From Streptosporangiaceae bacterium (GTDB taxonomy: Bacteria; Actinomycetota; Actinomycetes; Streptosporangiales; Streptosporangiaceae): a stretch of 58,369 nt of DNA. A program made the translations under genes and the position numbers. The stretch covers positions 1 through 58,369 of the forward strand of contig JAICWX010000010.1 in assembly GCA_025934635.1 (NCBI GenBank), given 5' to 3'. The notes under the pieces were generated by a model. It had not been told where the DNA came from, searched no databases, and saw nothing but the letters and a program-made list of their open reading frames with translations. Of this stretch, positions 29,194 through 37,399 are shown in pieces (position 1 is the first letter of the stretch; each line of letters opens with the position of its first letter).

Positions 29194-32142
29194 CTACGAC
29201 TCCGTGTCCGGGAAGGAGTCGAACAGGCGCAGCCGGTGGGCCGCCGCCGCGGCCTCGCCGCGGCTGGTCACGCCGAGCTTGCCGAGGATGTTGGACACGT
29301 GCACGCTGGCGGTCTTGGCCGAGATGAACAGCTCGGCCGCGATCTCGCGGTTGCTGCGCCCGGCCGCGACCAGCCGGAGCACCTCGAACTCCCGCGTGGT
29401 CAGCCCGAGCCGGTCCGGCCCGGGGCCCGGCGTGCCCCCCTCGGTGTCCGGGTCGAGCGAGATGCGGGCCCGCCGGGCGAGCAGGGTGATGTCGTCGCTC
29501 AGCGGCCGGGCGCCGAGCGGCTGGGCCAGCGCGGCGGCGCGGCGCAGCCGGGCGGTGGCGCCGTCGCGGTCGCCCGCACTCAGCGCGGCCTCGGCCGACC
29601 GCAGCAGGGCCGCCGCCAGCGGATAGGGCTGGCCGGCCAGCTCCCACGCCCGCGCCGCCTCGTCCCAGGCGCCGTCACCGGCCCGGTCCGCCTCGGCGGC
29701 GAAGGTCAGCCGGCAGGCCTGCTGGAACAGCCCGTCCGCGGTGAACGCGGCCGCCTCGGCGGCCAGGCGGCCGTGCAGCACCGCCGCTCGCGCGGCCAGC
29801 GTGCCCTCGCGGGCGGCCACCGCGCACGCCCGGGCGCCGGCCACCAGGATCGGCCAGGCGTAACGAGGGCTTTCCGGCAGGGGATAGCGATCGAGGGCGT
29901 CCTCGACCAGGGACAGGGCCTCGGCCGGCCGCTGCTGCGCCAGCCGCAGCGTGGTCTCCAGCCGGACCAGCGGCAGGTGGTACTGAGGGTCGTACCGGGC
30001 GCCGTCGGTCACGGACCGGATCGAGGCGGCGAACCCGGCCGCGGCGGTCAGGTCTCCCCGGGCCAGCGCGATGTCGCCGGCCAGCCGCCACATGCAGGCG
30101 CGGTTCAGCCGGGGCGGGAAGAGCCGCAGCGCGCGCTCGATGACCTCCCCGGCCTCGTCCCACCGGCCCAGCGACGCCAGCGGCTCGGCCACGTTGTTGG
30201 CCAGGATCGCGCCGTAGGTCCGGGCGACCCCGTATTCGCGGGCGCCCGCGAGTCCCTCGTGCGCCACCGCGGCGGACTGCTCGTGCAGGCCCGCGCCTTC
30301 CAGCATGTCCGATTCCGTGATGGCGGCGCTCAGCAGCGGGCGGAAGGCCCTCGCCCGGGTGGCGATCGCCCGGGCCTGGGCCAGCAGTTCCCGGCTCCGC
30401 TCCCCGTTCTCGCCGACCGGCTCGGCGCAGGCCAGGGTGACCAGGGCCGCCGCCTCGGTAGCGGCGTCGCCGGCTCGCCGGGCGGCGGTTACCGCTTCTT
30501 CCGCGGCCGTCCGGAGCTCGGGGTTATCCCAGCCGTTGTGCACCTTCAGGGTGTAGTGGGCCAGCGCCTCGAGTACCCGGGCCCGCGCCGGGCTCGGCGG
30601 TTCCGCCGGGACCAGGCGGACCGCTTCTTCCAGGTCCCCGGCGTAATCCTTCCGGCCCAGGTGGTGCTTCAGGTAGCCGCGGGTCCGGAGCAGGAGCGCG
30701 GCCCGGACTGGCTCCGCGGCGGCGTCGACCTCCCGCAGCGCGGCCTTGGTGAGCAGGATTCCCCGGTCGTTCTCGCCGGCCAGTTCGGCGGCCCTGATCG
30801 CCTCCTCCAGCACGGCCACGTGATCGGCGCCGATCCGCTCCGCGGCGTCCGGCACCTGCTCCCACAGGTCGAGCACCCGCGACAGCATGGCCAGTTGCTC
30901 CGTGTAGGCCAGCGCGCGGCCCGCCTGACCCGCCGCCTGCCAGGCGCTGACCAGCGCCCGGGGCATGTCGTGGGCCGCCTGCCAGTGCCGGGCCTGCTCG
31001 CCGGGAGCCCGGCCCGGCATCACCAGCGCCGGGTCGGCCGCGATGACCTCGGCGAACCGGCTGTGCACCTGGCCCCGTTCGCCGGGCAGCAGCTCGTCGT
31101 GGACGGCCTCGCGGATCAGCGCGTGCCGGAACACGTAGCCGTCGGACTCGGCCCGCAGCACGTTGGCCGCCACGGCCGGGCGCAGCGCCCGGCCCAGCGC
31201 GGCGCCGTCCAGGCCGGTGACCGCGGTCAGCAGGCCGTGACCGATCCGTTCGCCGCCCGCGCTCGCGACCCGCACTACCTCCTGGGTCTCTTCCGGCAGG
31301 CGCCGCAGCCCGGCCATCAGCAGGTCGTGCAGGGACTCGGGCAGCCCGGAGTCCGACTCGCCGTTTCCCACCAGGGCCTCGGTGAACAGCGGGTTGCCCT
31401 CGGCGCGGCGGTACACGGCCGCAACCAGGTCATCATCCGGTTCGCGGCCGGTGAGCTGGGCCACCAGCTGGCCGGTGTCCTGGCGGCTGAGCCGGCCGAG
31501 ATCCATCCGGGTAACCCGCTCGATCCGGTCGAGCTCGGCCAGCAGCGGGCGCAGCGGGTGCGTGCGGTGCAGGTCGTCGGAGCGGTAGGTCACGACGATC
31601 AGCACCCCGTCCAGCGATCCCTGGTTGCGGATCAGGAAGGCCAGCAGGTCCCGGGTGGACTGGTCGGCCCAGTGCATGTCCTCGATGACCAGCACCACCG
31701 GGCCGGCCTCGGCCAGGTGCTCCAGCATCTGGAGCATCTGCTCGAACAGCCGGGCCCGCGCCTCGCCCGCCTCGTCCGGCCCGGCCGCGGTACCGAACTC
31801 GGGCAGCAGCCGGGCCAGTTCCCGGCCGCTGCCGCCGGGCAGCAGCGCCGCCACGCCGGCCGCGCCGAGATCACGCACCAGCTCGCGCAGCACGGCGGTG
31901 AAGGGGGCGAACGGCAGGCTCTCGGCGCCGAGTTCCAGGCAGCCGCCGGTCAGCACCCGCGTCCCCGCGCCGCGCGACCGGTCGGCGAACTCGCCGACCA
32001 GCCGCGACTTTCCCACCCCGGCCTCGCCGGCCACGATAACGGTCGACGGCCGGCCCTTGGCCGCCTCGGCCAGCGCGGTTTCCAGCGTCGCTAGCGGCCC
32101 CGAACGCCCCACCAGCACCGGACTGGATACCTGCACTGCCAC
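29194..32142 (-). CDS. LAL-type LuxR-family regulator with AAA ATPase domain
   Basis: Large ATP-binding LuxR regulator, 982 aa from GTG 32142 (GTG 32136 equally possible). The N-terminal ATPase has LVGRSGPLATLE, Walker A GEAGVGKS and Walker B VVLVIEDMHWAD. A long helical TPR-like middle follows, and a C-terminal LuxR HTH LTTREFEVLRLVAAGRSNREIAAELFISAKTASVHVSNIL. MalT-like regulators sense a small molecule and activate nearby or distant operons. It is convergent with glgX-treYZ, so control of maltodextrin use is possible but not shown. The frame upstream of 32142 translates the 104-bp repeat and is not coding. Confidence 0.9.
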   Translation of the reverse strand: MAVQVSSPVLVGRSGPLATLETALAEAAKGRPSTVIVAGEAGVGKSRLVGEFADRSRGAGTRVLTGGCLELGAESLPFAPFTAVLRELVRDLGAAGVAALLPGGSGRELARLLPEFGTAAGPDEAGEARARLFEQMLQMLEHLAEAGPVVLVIEDMHWADQSTRDLLAFLIRNQGSLDGVLIVVTYRSDDLHRTHPLRPLLAELDRIERVTRMDLGRLSRQDTGQLVAQLTGREPDDDLVAAVYRRAEGNPLFTEALVGNGESDSGLPESLHDLLMAGLRRLPEETQEVVRVASAGGERIGHGLLTAVTGLDGAALGRALRPAVAANVLRAESDGYVFRHALIREAVHDELLPGERGQVHSRFAEVIAADPALVMPGRAPGEQARHWQAAHDMPRALVSAWQAAGQAGRALAYTEQLAMLSRVLDLWEQVPDAAERIGADHVAVLEEAIRAAELAGENDRGILLTKAALREVDAAAEPVRAALLLRTRGYLKHHLGRKDYAGDLEEAVRLVPAEPPSPARARVLEALAHYTLKVHNGWDNPELRTAAEEAVTAARRAGDAATEAAALVTLACAEPVGENGERSRELLAQARAIATRARAFRPLLSAAITESDMLEGAGLHEQSAAVAHEGLAGAREYGVARTYGAILANNVAEPLASLGRWDEAGEVIERALRLFPPRLNRACMWRLAGDIALARGDLTAAAGFAASIRSVTDGARYDPQYHLPLVRLETTLRLAQQRPAEALSLVEDALDRYPLPESPRYAWPILVAGARACAVAAREGTLAARAAVLHGRLAAEAAAFTADGLFQQACRLTFAAEADRAGDGAWDEAARAWELAGQPYPLAAALLRSAEAALSAGDRDGATARLRRAAALAQPLGARPLSDDITLLARRARISLDPDTEGGTPGPGPDRLGLTTREFEVLRLVAAGRSNREIAAELFISAKTASVHVSNILGKLGVTSRGEAAAAAHRLRLFDSFPDTES

Positions 32143-32167
32143 CCAGCCAGCATAAGAGCTAGCCCCT

Positions 32168-32271
32168 CCCGCGAGCCAAAGGGCGCCGTCGCTGCCTGGA
32201 CTGAGGAGCGAGGAGCTTGCGACGAGCGACGAGGGAAGGCAGTGACTCAAGGGCGCCCGGAGGCGAGCGGG
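32168..32271. repeat. Structured 104-bp repeat, copy 1
   Basis: Nested stems: CCCGC-GA-GCC (32168-32177) with GGC-GA-GCGGG (32262-32271); GGGCGCC (32181-32187) with GGCGCCC (32252-32258); CTGCCT (32192-32197) with AGGCAG (32237-32242). These enclose a 39-nt core beginning GGACTGAG and containing GAGCGAGGAGCTTGCGACG. The second copy (37291-37394) has the same length and nearly the same core but different, still complementary stems. It overlaps the last codons of the FAD monooxygenase gene and lies upstream of the LAL gene. Confidence 0.85.
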
Positions 32272-33464
32272 AAAACAGAGTAGTGCGGCAGCTTGATGGC
32301 GGTGGCGGTGCGGGTGGAGAGGTGCTTGACCAGGGCCCGGGCCGGGGGGAGGTAGGGGAGCAGGCGGAAGAAGCGGTTGCGCTGGGCGATCTTCTTCTCG
32401 GTGGGCGGGGCGAGGAAGTCGGCGCCGCCGCGGGCCTGCTTCTGGCCGCGGGCCACGTAGGGCCGGAGCAGCCGCTCGTAGCGGTCGTAGGCGACGCGGT
32501 AGTCGCCGTTCGCCGCGGCCAGTTCCCCGGCCAGGACGTAGGCCGCGACCACGGCGGTGCCGGTGCCGTTGCCGCCAGGGCCGGCGGCGTAGCCGGCGTC
32601 GCCGGTGAGCGCGACCCGGCCGGCCGACCAGCGGTCCAGCCGCACCTGGCTCACCGAGTCGAAGTAGAAGTCGTCCGCCGCGGGCAGCTGGCTCAGCAGG
32701 TCCGGTACGTGCCAGCCCACGTCGGCGAACACGTCGGCCAGGATCTTGCGCTGCTGGGCGGAGTCGCGGTGGTCGAACGCGAGGGGCCGCCCGCCGGGGG
32801 CGGCGAAGAAGAACGTCGCCACCGCCTGCCCGGTCCGCGGTGCGCTGAACACGGCCGCGGTCTTGCCCGGCACGCTGTACAGCAAGCCCTCGTGGTCCAG
32901 GCCGTACCGGTCGGGCACGCCGAAGATGGCGACGTACAGGCCGAGATCGGCGACCGGGTCCGGCTGGCCGCCGAAGGCCAGCGCGCGTACCCCCGAGTGC
33001 AGCCCGTCGGCCCCGATGACCAGGTCGAAGGTGCGCGGCGCGGACCGGGCGAAGGTGACGTGCACGCCGCCGGCGTCCTGCCGCAAGGCGGTCACCGAAT
33101 CGCCGAACAGGTACTCGGTGCCGTCCCTGGTCGCCTCGTAAAGGATCTGGCCGAGGTCGCCGCGGAGGATCTCCACGTCACCCGCGAAGATGCCGGGCGG
33201 CATGCTCGCCACCGGCCGGCCGTCGCCGTCCACGTAGGTAGTGGCGGACAGCTGGGTCTGGCACTCCCTGACCTGGTCCAGGATGCCCATCTGGGCCAGC
33301 ACGGACCGGTGGGCGGCGCCGCGGAAGTCGACCGCGTAGCCGCCGCCGCGCAGTTGCGGCGCGCGTTCCACCACGGTCGGGCGGAATCCGTGCCTGCTCA
33401 GCCACCAGGCCAGGGCGGGGCCGGCCACGCTCGCCCCCGAGATCAGGATGTTCTGGTTCTCCAT
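32247..33464 (-). CDS. FAD-dependent aromatic monooxygenase
   Basis: Class A flavoprotein monooxygenase, 405 aa, that would hydroxylate an aromatic or polyketide-like substrate using NAD(P)H and O2. Motifs are the N-terminal Rossmann motif ISGASVAGPALAWWL, the DG motif LVIGADGLHSGVR and the GD motif ALTGDAGYAAGPGGNGTG. The family includes TetX-like and rifampicin monooxygenases, so drug modification is one option. It is divergent from a TetR gene with shared operators, the usual layout of an inducible detoxification pair. The start has no clear Shine-Dalgarno but TATAGT lies seven bases upstream, suggesting a leaderless transcript. Confidence 0.88.
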   Translation of the reverse strand: MENQNILISGASVAGPALAWWLSRHGFRPTVVERAPQLRGGGYAVDFRGAAHRSVLAQMGILDQVRECQTQLSATTYVDGDGRPVASMPPGIFAGDVEILRGDLGQILYEATRDGTEYLFGDSVTALRQDAGGVHVTFARSAPRTFDLVIGADGLHSGVRALAFGGQPDPVADLGLYVAIFGVPDRYGLDHEGLLYSVPGKTAAVFSAPRTGQAVATFFFAAPGGRPLAFDHRDSAQQRKILADVFADVGWHVPDLLSQLPAADDFYFDSVSQVRLDRWSAGRVALTGDAGYAAGPGGNGTGTAVVAAYVLAGELAAANGDYRVAYDRYERLLRPYVARGQKQARGGADFLAPPTEKKIAQRNRFFRLLPYLPPARALVKHLSTRTATAIKLPHYSVFPLASGRP

Positions 33465-33473
33465 GGCCAGAAC

Positions 33474-33513
33474 TATACAAACGTGTAAGACATTTGTATA
33501 GGACGTTTGTATA
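33474..33513. promoter_or_regulatory. TetR operators in the divergent promoter
   Basis: Three copies of one half-site: TATACAAACGT (33474-33484), ACATTTGTATA (33490-33500) and ACGTTTGTATA (33503-33513). The first and third are exact inverted repeats. The first and second form a 27-bp near-palindrome with one mismatch. They cover the probable -10 of the monooxygenase and lie just before the TAGGAT -10 (33523-33528) of the tetR gene. Confidence 0.75.
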
Positions 33514-33534
33514 AATCTTCGCTAGGATGGCGCC

Positions 33535-34113
33535 ATGAGCCATCGTGAGGATCTGCTCGCCGGCGCCGTCCAGTGCCTGCGGGAGAAGGGCTACGCGCAC
33601 ACCACCGCCCGCGACATCGTCGCGGCCTCGGGCACCAACCTCGCCTCGATCGGCTACCACTACGGCTCGACCAAGGCGCTGCTCAACGCGGCCGTGATCG
33701 CGGCCATGGAGGACTTCGGCGCCGAGATGGCCAAGGCCATCGGCGACCCGAACCCCGGCCAGGGCGCGCTGCAGCGCTTCGAGCAGTTCTGGACCCGGGT
33801 CATCGACTCGTTCCGGGCCAGCAGCCAGGTGTGGCTCGCCACGTTCGACATCTTCACCGTGGCGCAGCGCGACCCGGAGGTGCGCGCCGCCGTGGCCGAC
33901 GGCCTCGAGGACGGCCGGAGGCTGTGGGCCCGGCTCCTCTACGGCGTGGACGACGCCGACCAAGACACGGTGCGGGCGATCGGCTCACTGCACCAGGCGC
34001 TGGTCAGCGGCGTCCTGGTGCAGTGGCTGATCGACCCGGAGCGGGCCCCCTCGCCCGCCCAGCTGGCCCTGGGCCTGCGGGCGATCGCGGATCAGGTCGC
34101 CGCGGCCAGCTAG
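33535..34113 (+). CDS. TetR-family transcriptional regulator
   Basis: Repressor of 192 aa. The N-terminal HTH (HREDLLAGAVQCLREKGYAHTTARDIVAASGTNLASIGYHYGSTKALL, about residues 3-48) is canonical for TetR. The C-terminal helical domain would bind the inducer. It is divergent from the FAD monooxygenase and probably controls it and itself through the repeats at 33474-33513. TAGGAT ends six bases before the ATG and there is no ribosome site, so the mRNA is probably leaderless. Confidence 0.93.
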   Translation: MSHREDLLAGAVQCLREKGYAHTTARDIVAASGTNLASIGYHYGSTKALLNAAVIAAMEDFGAEMAKAIGDPNPGQGALQRFEQFWTRVIDSFRASSQVWLATFDIFTVAQRDPEVRAAVADGLEDGRRLWARLLYGVDDADQDTVRAIGSLHQALVSGVLVQWLIDPERAPSPAQLALGLRAIADQVAAAS

Positions 34114-34128
34114 CCGGCCCGGCTAGCT
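34108..34128. terminator. Bidirectional terminator between tetR and lipoprotein gene
   Basis: Perfect palindrome with 10-bp arms AGCTAGCCGG and CCGGCTAGCT around one base, between two convergent stop codons (34113 and 34131). Confidence 0.6.
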
Positions 34129-34130
34129 AC

Positions 34131-34712
34131 CTAGCTGGCGCAGCTCTGCTTGGCCGCCGTGACCACCGAGGTGAACACCCACGGGTTCAGCGGGGCGCCC
34201 TCGCCCTGCAGGGCCCTGGGCAGGCCGTCCGGGAACCGGAAGGTGGCCCGGGTCCAGAACCAGCGGGTACCCGCGGATGAGCAGGCCTTCACCGGGTTGC
34301 TCAGCGTGACCACCGCGGGCACGTGGTAGAGCGGCCCGGCCGCGCAGTTCGGGTTGCAGCCGTCCAGCTCATAGGTGCCCGTCCCGACCGCGTCGGCGGC
34401 CGACCAGGTGTTCCACGTCATCTTGGCCAGGATCGCGGTGGAGTCACCGGACAGGACGCAACCCGACGAGCACCGCGGCGCGTGCAGCACGGTCCCGTTG
34501 ATGTCCTGTCCCTCGGCCAGGAAGGTGCTGTTCGCCGTCGGTCCGGTAGCGGGCGCCGTGGCCGGTGCAGTGCCCGGCGGCGTGGTCGGCCCGGTGACGG
34601 GCCCAGTGGCAACCGAGCCGTTTCCGTTACAAGCGGTCGCCAGCAGCGCGGCGCAAACAACCCCGGCCCAGCCCGCCAGCCGGCGGGCCCTGCCTGCATT
34701 AGTCGTCAACAT
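34131..34712 (-). CDS. Putative secreted lipoprotein
   Basis: Protein of 193 aa from ATG 34712 (AAAGGG about ten bases upstream; the TTG three codons earlier is less likely). The signal peptide ends in the lipobox LATAC, so the cysteine is probably lipidated and the protein anchored outside the membrane. A Thr/Pro/Ala-rich linker (about residues 34-60) precedes a globular domain with six more cysteines (RCSSGC, DGCNPNC, KACSS, KQSCAS), which may form disulfides. No domain family recognised. Confidence 0.7.
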   Translation of the reverse strand: MLTTNAGRARRLAGWAGVVCAALLATACNGNGSVATGPVTGPTTPPGTAPATAPATGPTANSTFLAEGQDINGTVLHAPRCSSGCVLSGDSTAILAKMTWNTWSAADAVGTGTYELDGCNPNCAAGPLYHVPAVVTLSNPVKACSSAGTRWFWTRATFRFPDGLPRALQGEGAPLNPWVFTSVVTAAKQSCAS

Positions 34713-34965
34713 CGATTCCAACCCTTTCAGCTCTCAAGGCTTCTCAACTTCGAGGGGAGGAGGCTGAATGAGGGGTGGTGATACACCCGTTCGGGACCAA
34801 AGTTCGCGCCGAACCGGCTACGGCGGTCTAGCGGCCGAACGGGGTTGGCTCTTCGCCTAGCCGAAGCACCCGGATGGGATGGCCAGCGGCGCGGCGGCGA
34901 TCCTGGTCGACGGACATGCTCCGCACAGTAGACCAGGGCTGGGGTTATATGAATACTCTCCAGTC

Positions 34966-36315
34966 ATGAAGGCTGTCCCTGAGCACCGCGTCTGGCGGAA
35001 CTGGGCCGGGACCGCGACGGCGGCCCCGGTCCGCTGGTGTCGTCCCCGCAGCGAGGCCGAGATGGCGGCCGCGGTCAAGGACGCCGCGGCGGCCGGGCTG
35101 ACGGTGCGCGCGCTCGGCAGCGGGCACTCGTTCACCGCGGTGGCGGCGACCTCCGGGGTGGCGCTCGACCTGTCCGGCTGGACCGGGATCACCGCCGCCG
35201 ACACCCGGACGGGCCTGGTCACCGTGCGGTCCGGGACGCCGCTGCGGGCCCTCAACGCCGAGCTGTGCGGCCTCGGCCTGGCCATGGCCAACCTGGGCGA
35301 CATCGACGTGCAGACGGTGGCCGGGGCGCTGGCCACCGGCACGCACGGCACCGGGGCGCGGCTCGGCGGGCTGGCCACCCAGGTCGAGGCGCTCGAGCTG
35401 GTGCTGGCGGACGGCTCGGTGGTCACGTGTTCGGCCTCGTCCCGGCCCGAGCTCTTCGCCGCGGCGCGGATCGGTCTGGGCGCCCTCGGCGTGGTCACCA
35501 CCGTGACGCTGCGCTGCGTGCCGGCGTTCACGCTGCTGGCGGACGAGCGGCCGATGCCGGTCGAGGAAGTCCTCGAGCAGTTCGACGCGCTGGCCGAGGC
35601 CAACGACCACTTCGAGTTCTACTGGTTCCCTTACGGGAGCAATGCCCTGGTCAAGCGGAACAACCGGGTTCCCGGGGGCGCCGCGGCGGCGGGGGCTGCC
35701 GGGATCGGAGCCGTGCCGCCGCCGTTGCCGGCCTGGCGGCGGTTCTGGGAGTTCGAGGTGATGGAGAACGCCGGCTTCGGGGCGCTGTGCCGCCTGGGCC
35801 GGGCCCGGCCCCGGCTCATCCCCGCGCTGAACCGGTTCTCCTCGTCCGCGCTGTCCGCCCGGACCTACACCGAGCGGTCGGACCGGGTGTTCGTCACCCC
35901 GCGCCGGGTGCGCTTCACCGAGTCCGAGTACGCGGTTCCACGTGAATCACTGGGGCACGTGATTTCCGAGTTGCGCCGGGCCGTGCCCCGGCTGCCCGAC
36001 CCCGTCATGTTCCCGGTCGAGGTCCGGGTGGCGGCCGCCGACGACATCTGGCTCTCCACCGCCTACGGCCGGGAGTCCGCCTACGTCGCCATCCACCAGT
36101 ACGCCGGGTTGCCCTACCAGGACTGGTTCGACCGGTTCGAGTCCATCGTGGCCGAGGTGGCGGGACGTCCGCACTGGGGCAAGATGCACTCGCTGGACGC
36201 CGCGCGCCTCGATGCCCTGTACCCCCGGTTCGGTGATTTCCGCCGCGTCCGGGCCGAGGCCGACCCCGAACGGCGATTCGGCAATGCCTACCTGACCCGC
36301 GTCCTGGGGGACTGA
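34966..36315 (+). CDS. FAD-linked aldonolactone/alditol-type oxidase
   Basis: VAO/PCMH-fold flavoenzyme, 449 aa from ATG 34966. The N-terminal FAD domain contains RALGSGHSF and GTHGTG. The C-terminal D-arabinono-1,4-lactone oxidase domain ends in the typical LDALYPRFGDFRRVRAEADPERRFGNAYL. Relatives oxidise L-gulono-1,4-lactone, D-arabinonolactone or alditols with oxygen as acceptor. The substrate cannot be fixed here. TACTCT lies six bases upstream of the ATG and there is no ribosome site, suggesting a leaderless mRNA. The frame upstream to 34879 is not needed. Confidence 0.88.
   Translation: MKAVPEHRVWRNWAGTATAAPVRWCRPRSEAEMAAAVKDAAAAGLTVRALGSGHSFTAVAATSGVALDLSGWTGITAADTRTGLVTVRSGTPLRALNAELCGLGLAMANLGDIDVQTVAGALATGTHGTGARLGGLATQVEALELVLADGSVVTCSASSRPELFAAARIGLGALGVVTTVTLRCVPAFTLLADERPMPVEEVLEQFDALAEANDHFEFYWFPYGSNALVKRNNRVPGGAAAAGAAGIGAVPPPLPAWRRFWEFEVMENAGFGALCRLGRARPRLIPALNRFSSSALSARTYTERSDRVFVTPRRVRFTESEYAVPRESLGHVISELRRAVPRLPDPVMFPVEVRVAAADDIWLSTAYGRESAYVAIHQYAGLPYQDWFDRFESIVAEVAGRPHWGKMHSLDAARLDALYPRFGDFRRVRAEADPERRFGNAYLTRVLGD
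35934..35949. other. Degenerate parS-like site inside the oxidase gene
   Basis: GGTTCCACGTGAATCA matches the bacterial parS consensus (TGTTTCACGTGAAACA) at 13 of 16 positions with an intact CCACGTGA centre. parS sites cluster near oriC, where this window appears to lie. A chance match in coding sequence is quite possible. Confidence 0.25.
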
Positions 36316-36328
36316 CCCCGGCCGGGTG

Positions 36329-36431
36329 CCGCACCGGCCGCGGAAACCGCACCGGCCGCGAAACCGCACTCGCCGCGGAAAACTCACCTGGCCGCGGAAA
36401 ACTCACCGGCCGCGGAAGCCGCACCCGCCGC
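36329..36431. repeat. Tandem repeat, about six units of 17-19 bp
   Basis: Units begin at 36329, 36347, 36364, 36383, 36402 and 36419. Each contains GCCGCG(G)AAA, or a truncated form in the last, preceded by CCGCACC or CTCACC. CCGCGG is itself palindromic. It starts 13 bp after the oxidase stop codon. Confidence 0.8.
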
Positions 36432-36584
36432 TCTTCTGTGGCGGGCGGCCGGCTCACGCGGCGGGTGATGTCCGTGGTGCGGTGGCTCCCTGCCGCTGGT
36501 GTCCCGGGTGGCGCGCTTAACAGCATCGATGGAGCATCGATGCTGCTGGCACGACATTGATGGGTCATCGATGCCGTTACCGGG
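36428..36584. repeat. Dispersed CATCGATG repeat, copy A
   Basis: Shares with 58152-58276 the blocks CCGCTCTTCTG, GGCGG-TGATG-CCGTGGTG, CATCGATGGAGCATC and CCGTTACC-GG in the same order. This copy has a perfect inverted repeat with 11-bp arms (CAGCATCGATG) and a 3-nt loop at 36521-36545, then a second CATTGATG...CATCGATG pair. Confidence 0.75.
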
Positions 36585-36938
36585 ACCCTTGTGAGGGCCG
36601 GGATGGGTGACGGGAGGAACCTGTGGTGCGGATGCGGATGCTGAGGGCGGAACCCGGGCCGCAGGCAAGCCGCCGGACCTCTGATTTTCAAATGAGCCAC
36701 ACCCGACCCGGCGCGCGCCGGCGACTTGTTACCAGCTGCTTACGCGAGCCAGCGGGGCCGAACTCGGCTCGGCGGCTCCTCGTAGTCCAGGTTGAGTGGC
36801 CAGTGTCCGCGGCCGCCTGACCACCGCCTTCTATCACGAAGGCGGCCGCGGCACCGGTCACGCCGATGGTCGTGCCCTGCCGGAGTGGAGACCAGAGGTT
36901 CGTGCTGATCCCATTCGACAGAGAGGCCGGGGAGCCAG

Positions 36939-37286
36939 ATGGTAACGACGTGGTCGGCGGCAGGGGACATGGAGGGAAGCGGTTCGGCTGTGGGCCGGAT
37001 CGCGTTGGTCGTGATCGCGATCCTCGCCGTCCTGGCGTACGCGATACTGCAGCTCAAGGCGCGATCGCGCCGGGCCGCCGGGACGCGCCGGTACGACCCC
37101 TGGGACTGGCGGACGTACCCAGAAGACGGCGGCCCGGCCGACCAGGCGCTGTCCGGTCCCGAGGAAGGCCGCCGTCCCGAGTGGCGGTACGGCTACCCGC
37201 CCGGCTACGAGCCGTACCCGCTGTACGAATCGGCCGAGCTTCCCTGGACCGACCGCACCAAAGCCGCCCGCGACCAAACCTCCTGA
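36939..37286 (+). CDS. Small single-pass membrane protein
   Basis: Protein of 115 aa with one membrane helix (about residues 18-38, GRIALVVIAILAVLAYAILQL) followed by a basic stretch (KARSRRAAGTRR) and a Tyr/Pro-rich cytoplasmic tail (YGYPPGYEPYPLYESAELPW). GGAG lies four bases before the ATG. It is followed after 4 bp by the structured repeat copy 2 and then by the HerA-like gene on the same strand. Function unknown. Confidence 0.6.
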   Translation: MVTTWSAAGDMEGSGSAVGRIALVVIAILAVLAYAILQLKARSRRAAGTRRYDPWDWRTYPEDGGPADQALSGPEEGRRPEWRYGYPPGYEPYPLYESAELPWTDRTKAARDQTS

Positions 37287-37290
37287 ATCT

Positions 37291-37394
37291 CCCGCGCGCC
37301 AAAGGGCCGCGCTCCCGTCTGGACTGACGAGCGAGGAGCTTGCGACGAGCGAGGAGGGAAGACGGGAGCTAAAGGCGGCCCGGAGGCGAGCGGG
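37291..37394. repeat. Structured 104-bp repeat, copy 2
   Basis: Same architecture and length as 32168-32271: CCCGC..GCC with GGC..GCGGG (37291-37300 and 37385-37394), GGGCCGC (37304-37310) with GCGGCCC (37375-37381), and TCCCGTCT (37313-37320) with AGACGGGA (37360-37367). The core differs from copy 1 at two positions, which exchange G...C for C...G (37328 and 37353). It lies between the small membrane protein and the HerA-like gene. Confidence 0.85.
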
Positions 37395-37399
37395 ATAGA

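Larger units (their letters stand above)
36316..36938. other. Repeat-rich gap of about 620 bp
   Basis: No gene recognised. It contains, in order, a tandem repeat (36329-36431), a dispersed repeat with an 11-bp inverted repeat (36428-36584), about 200 bp without signal, and competing hairpins at 36809-36849 ahead of the small membrane protein gene. Confidence 0.7.

Noticed and set aside
32143..32250. Extra N terminus of the LAL regulator (LPSSLVASSSLLSPGSDGALW)
   Set aside because: This is a translation of the structured repeat. A similar peptide string appears when the second copy is translated, so it is not regulator sequence.
36316..36938. CRISPR array
   Set aside because: The tandem units are 17-19 bp with no unique spacers, and there are no cas genes anywhere in the window.
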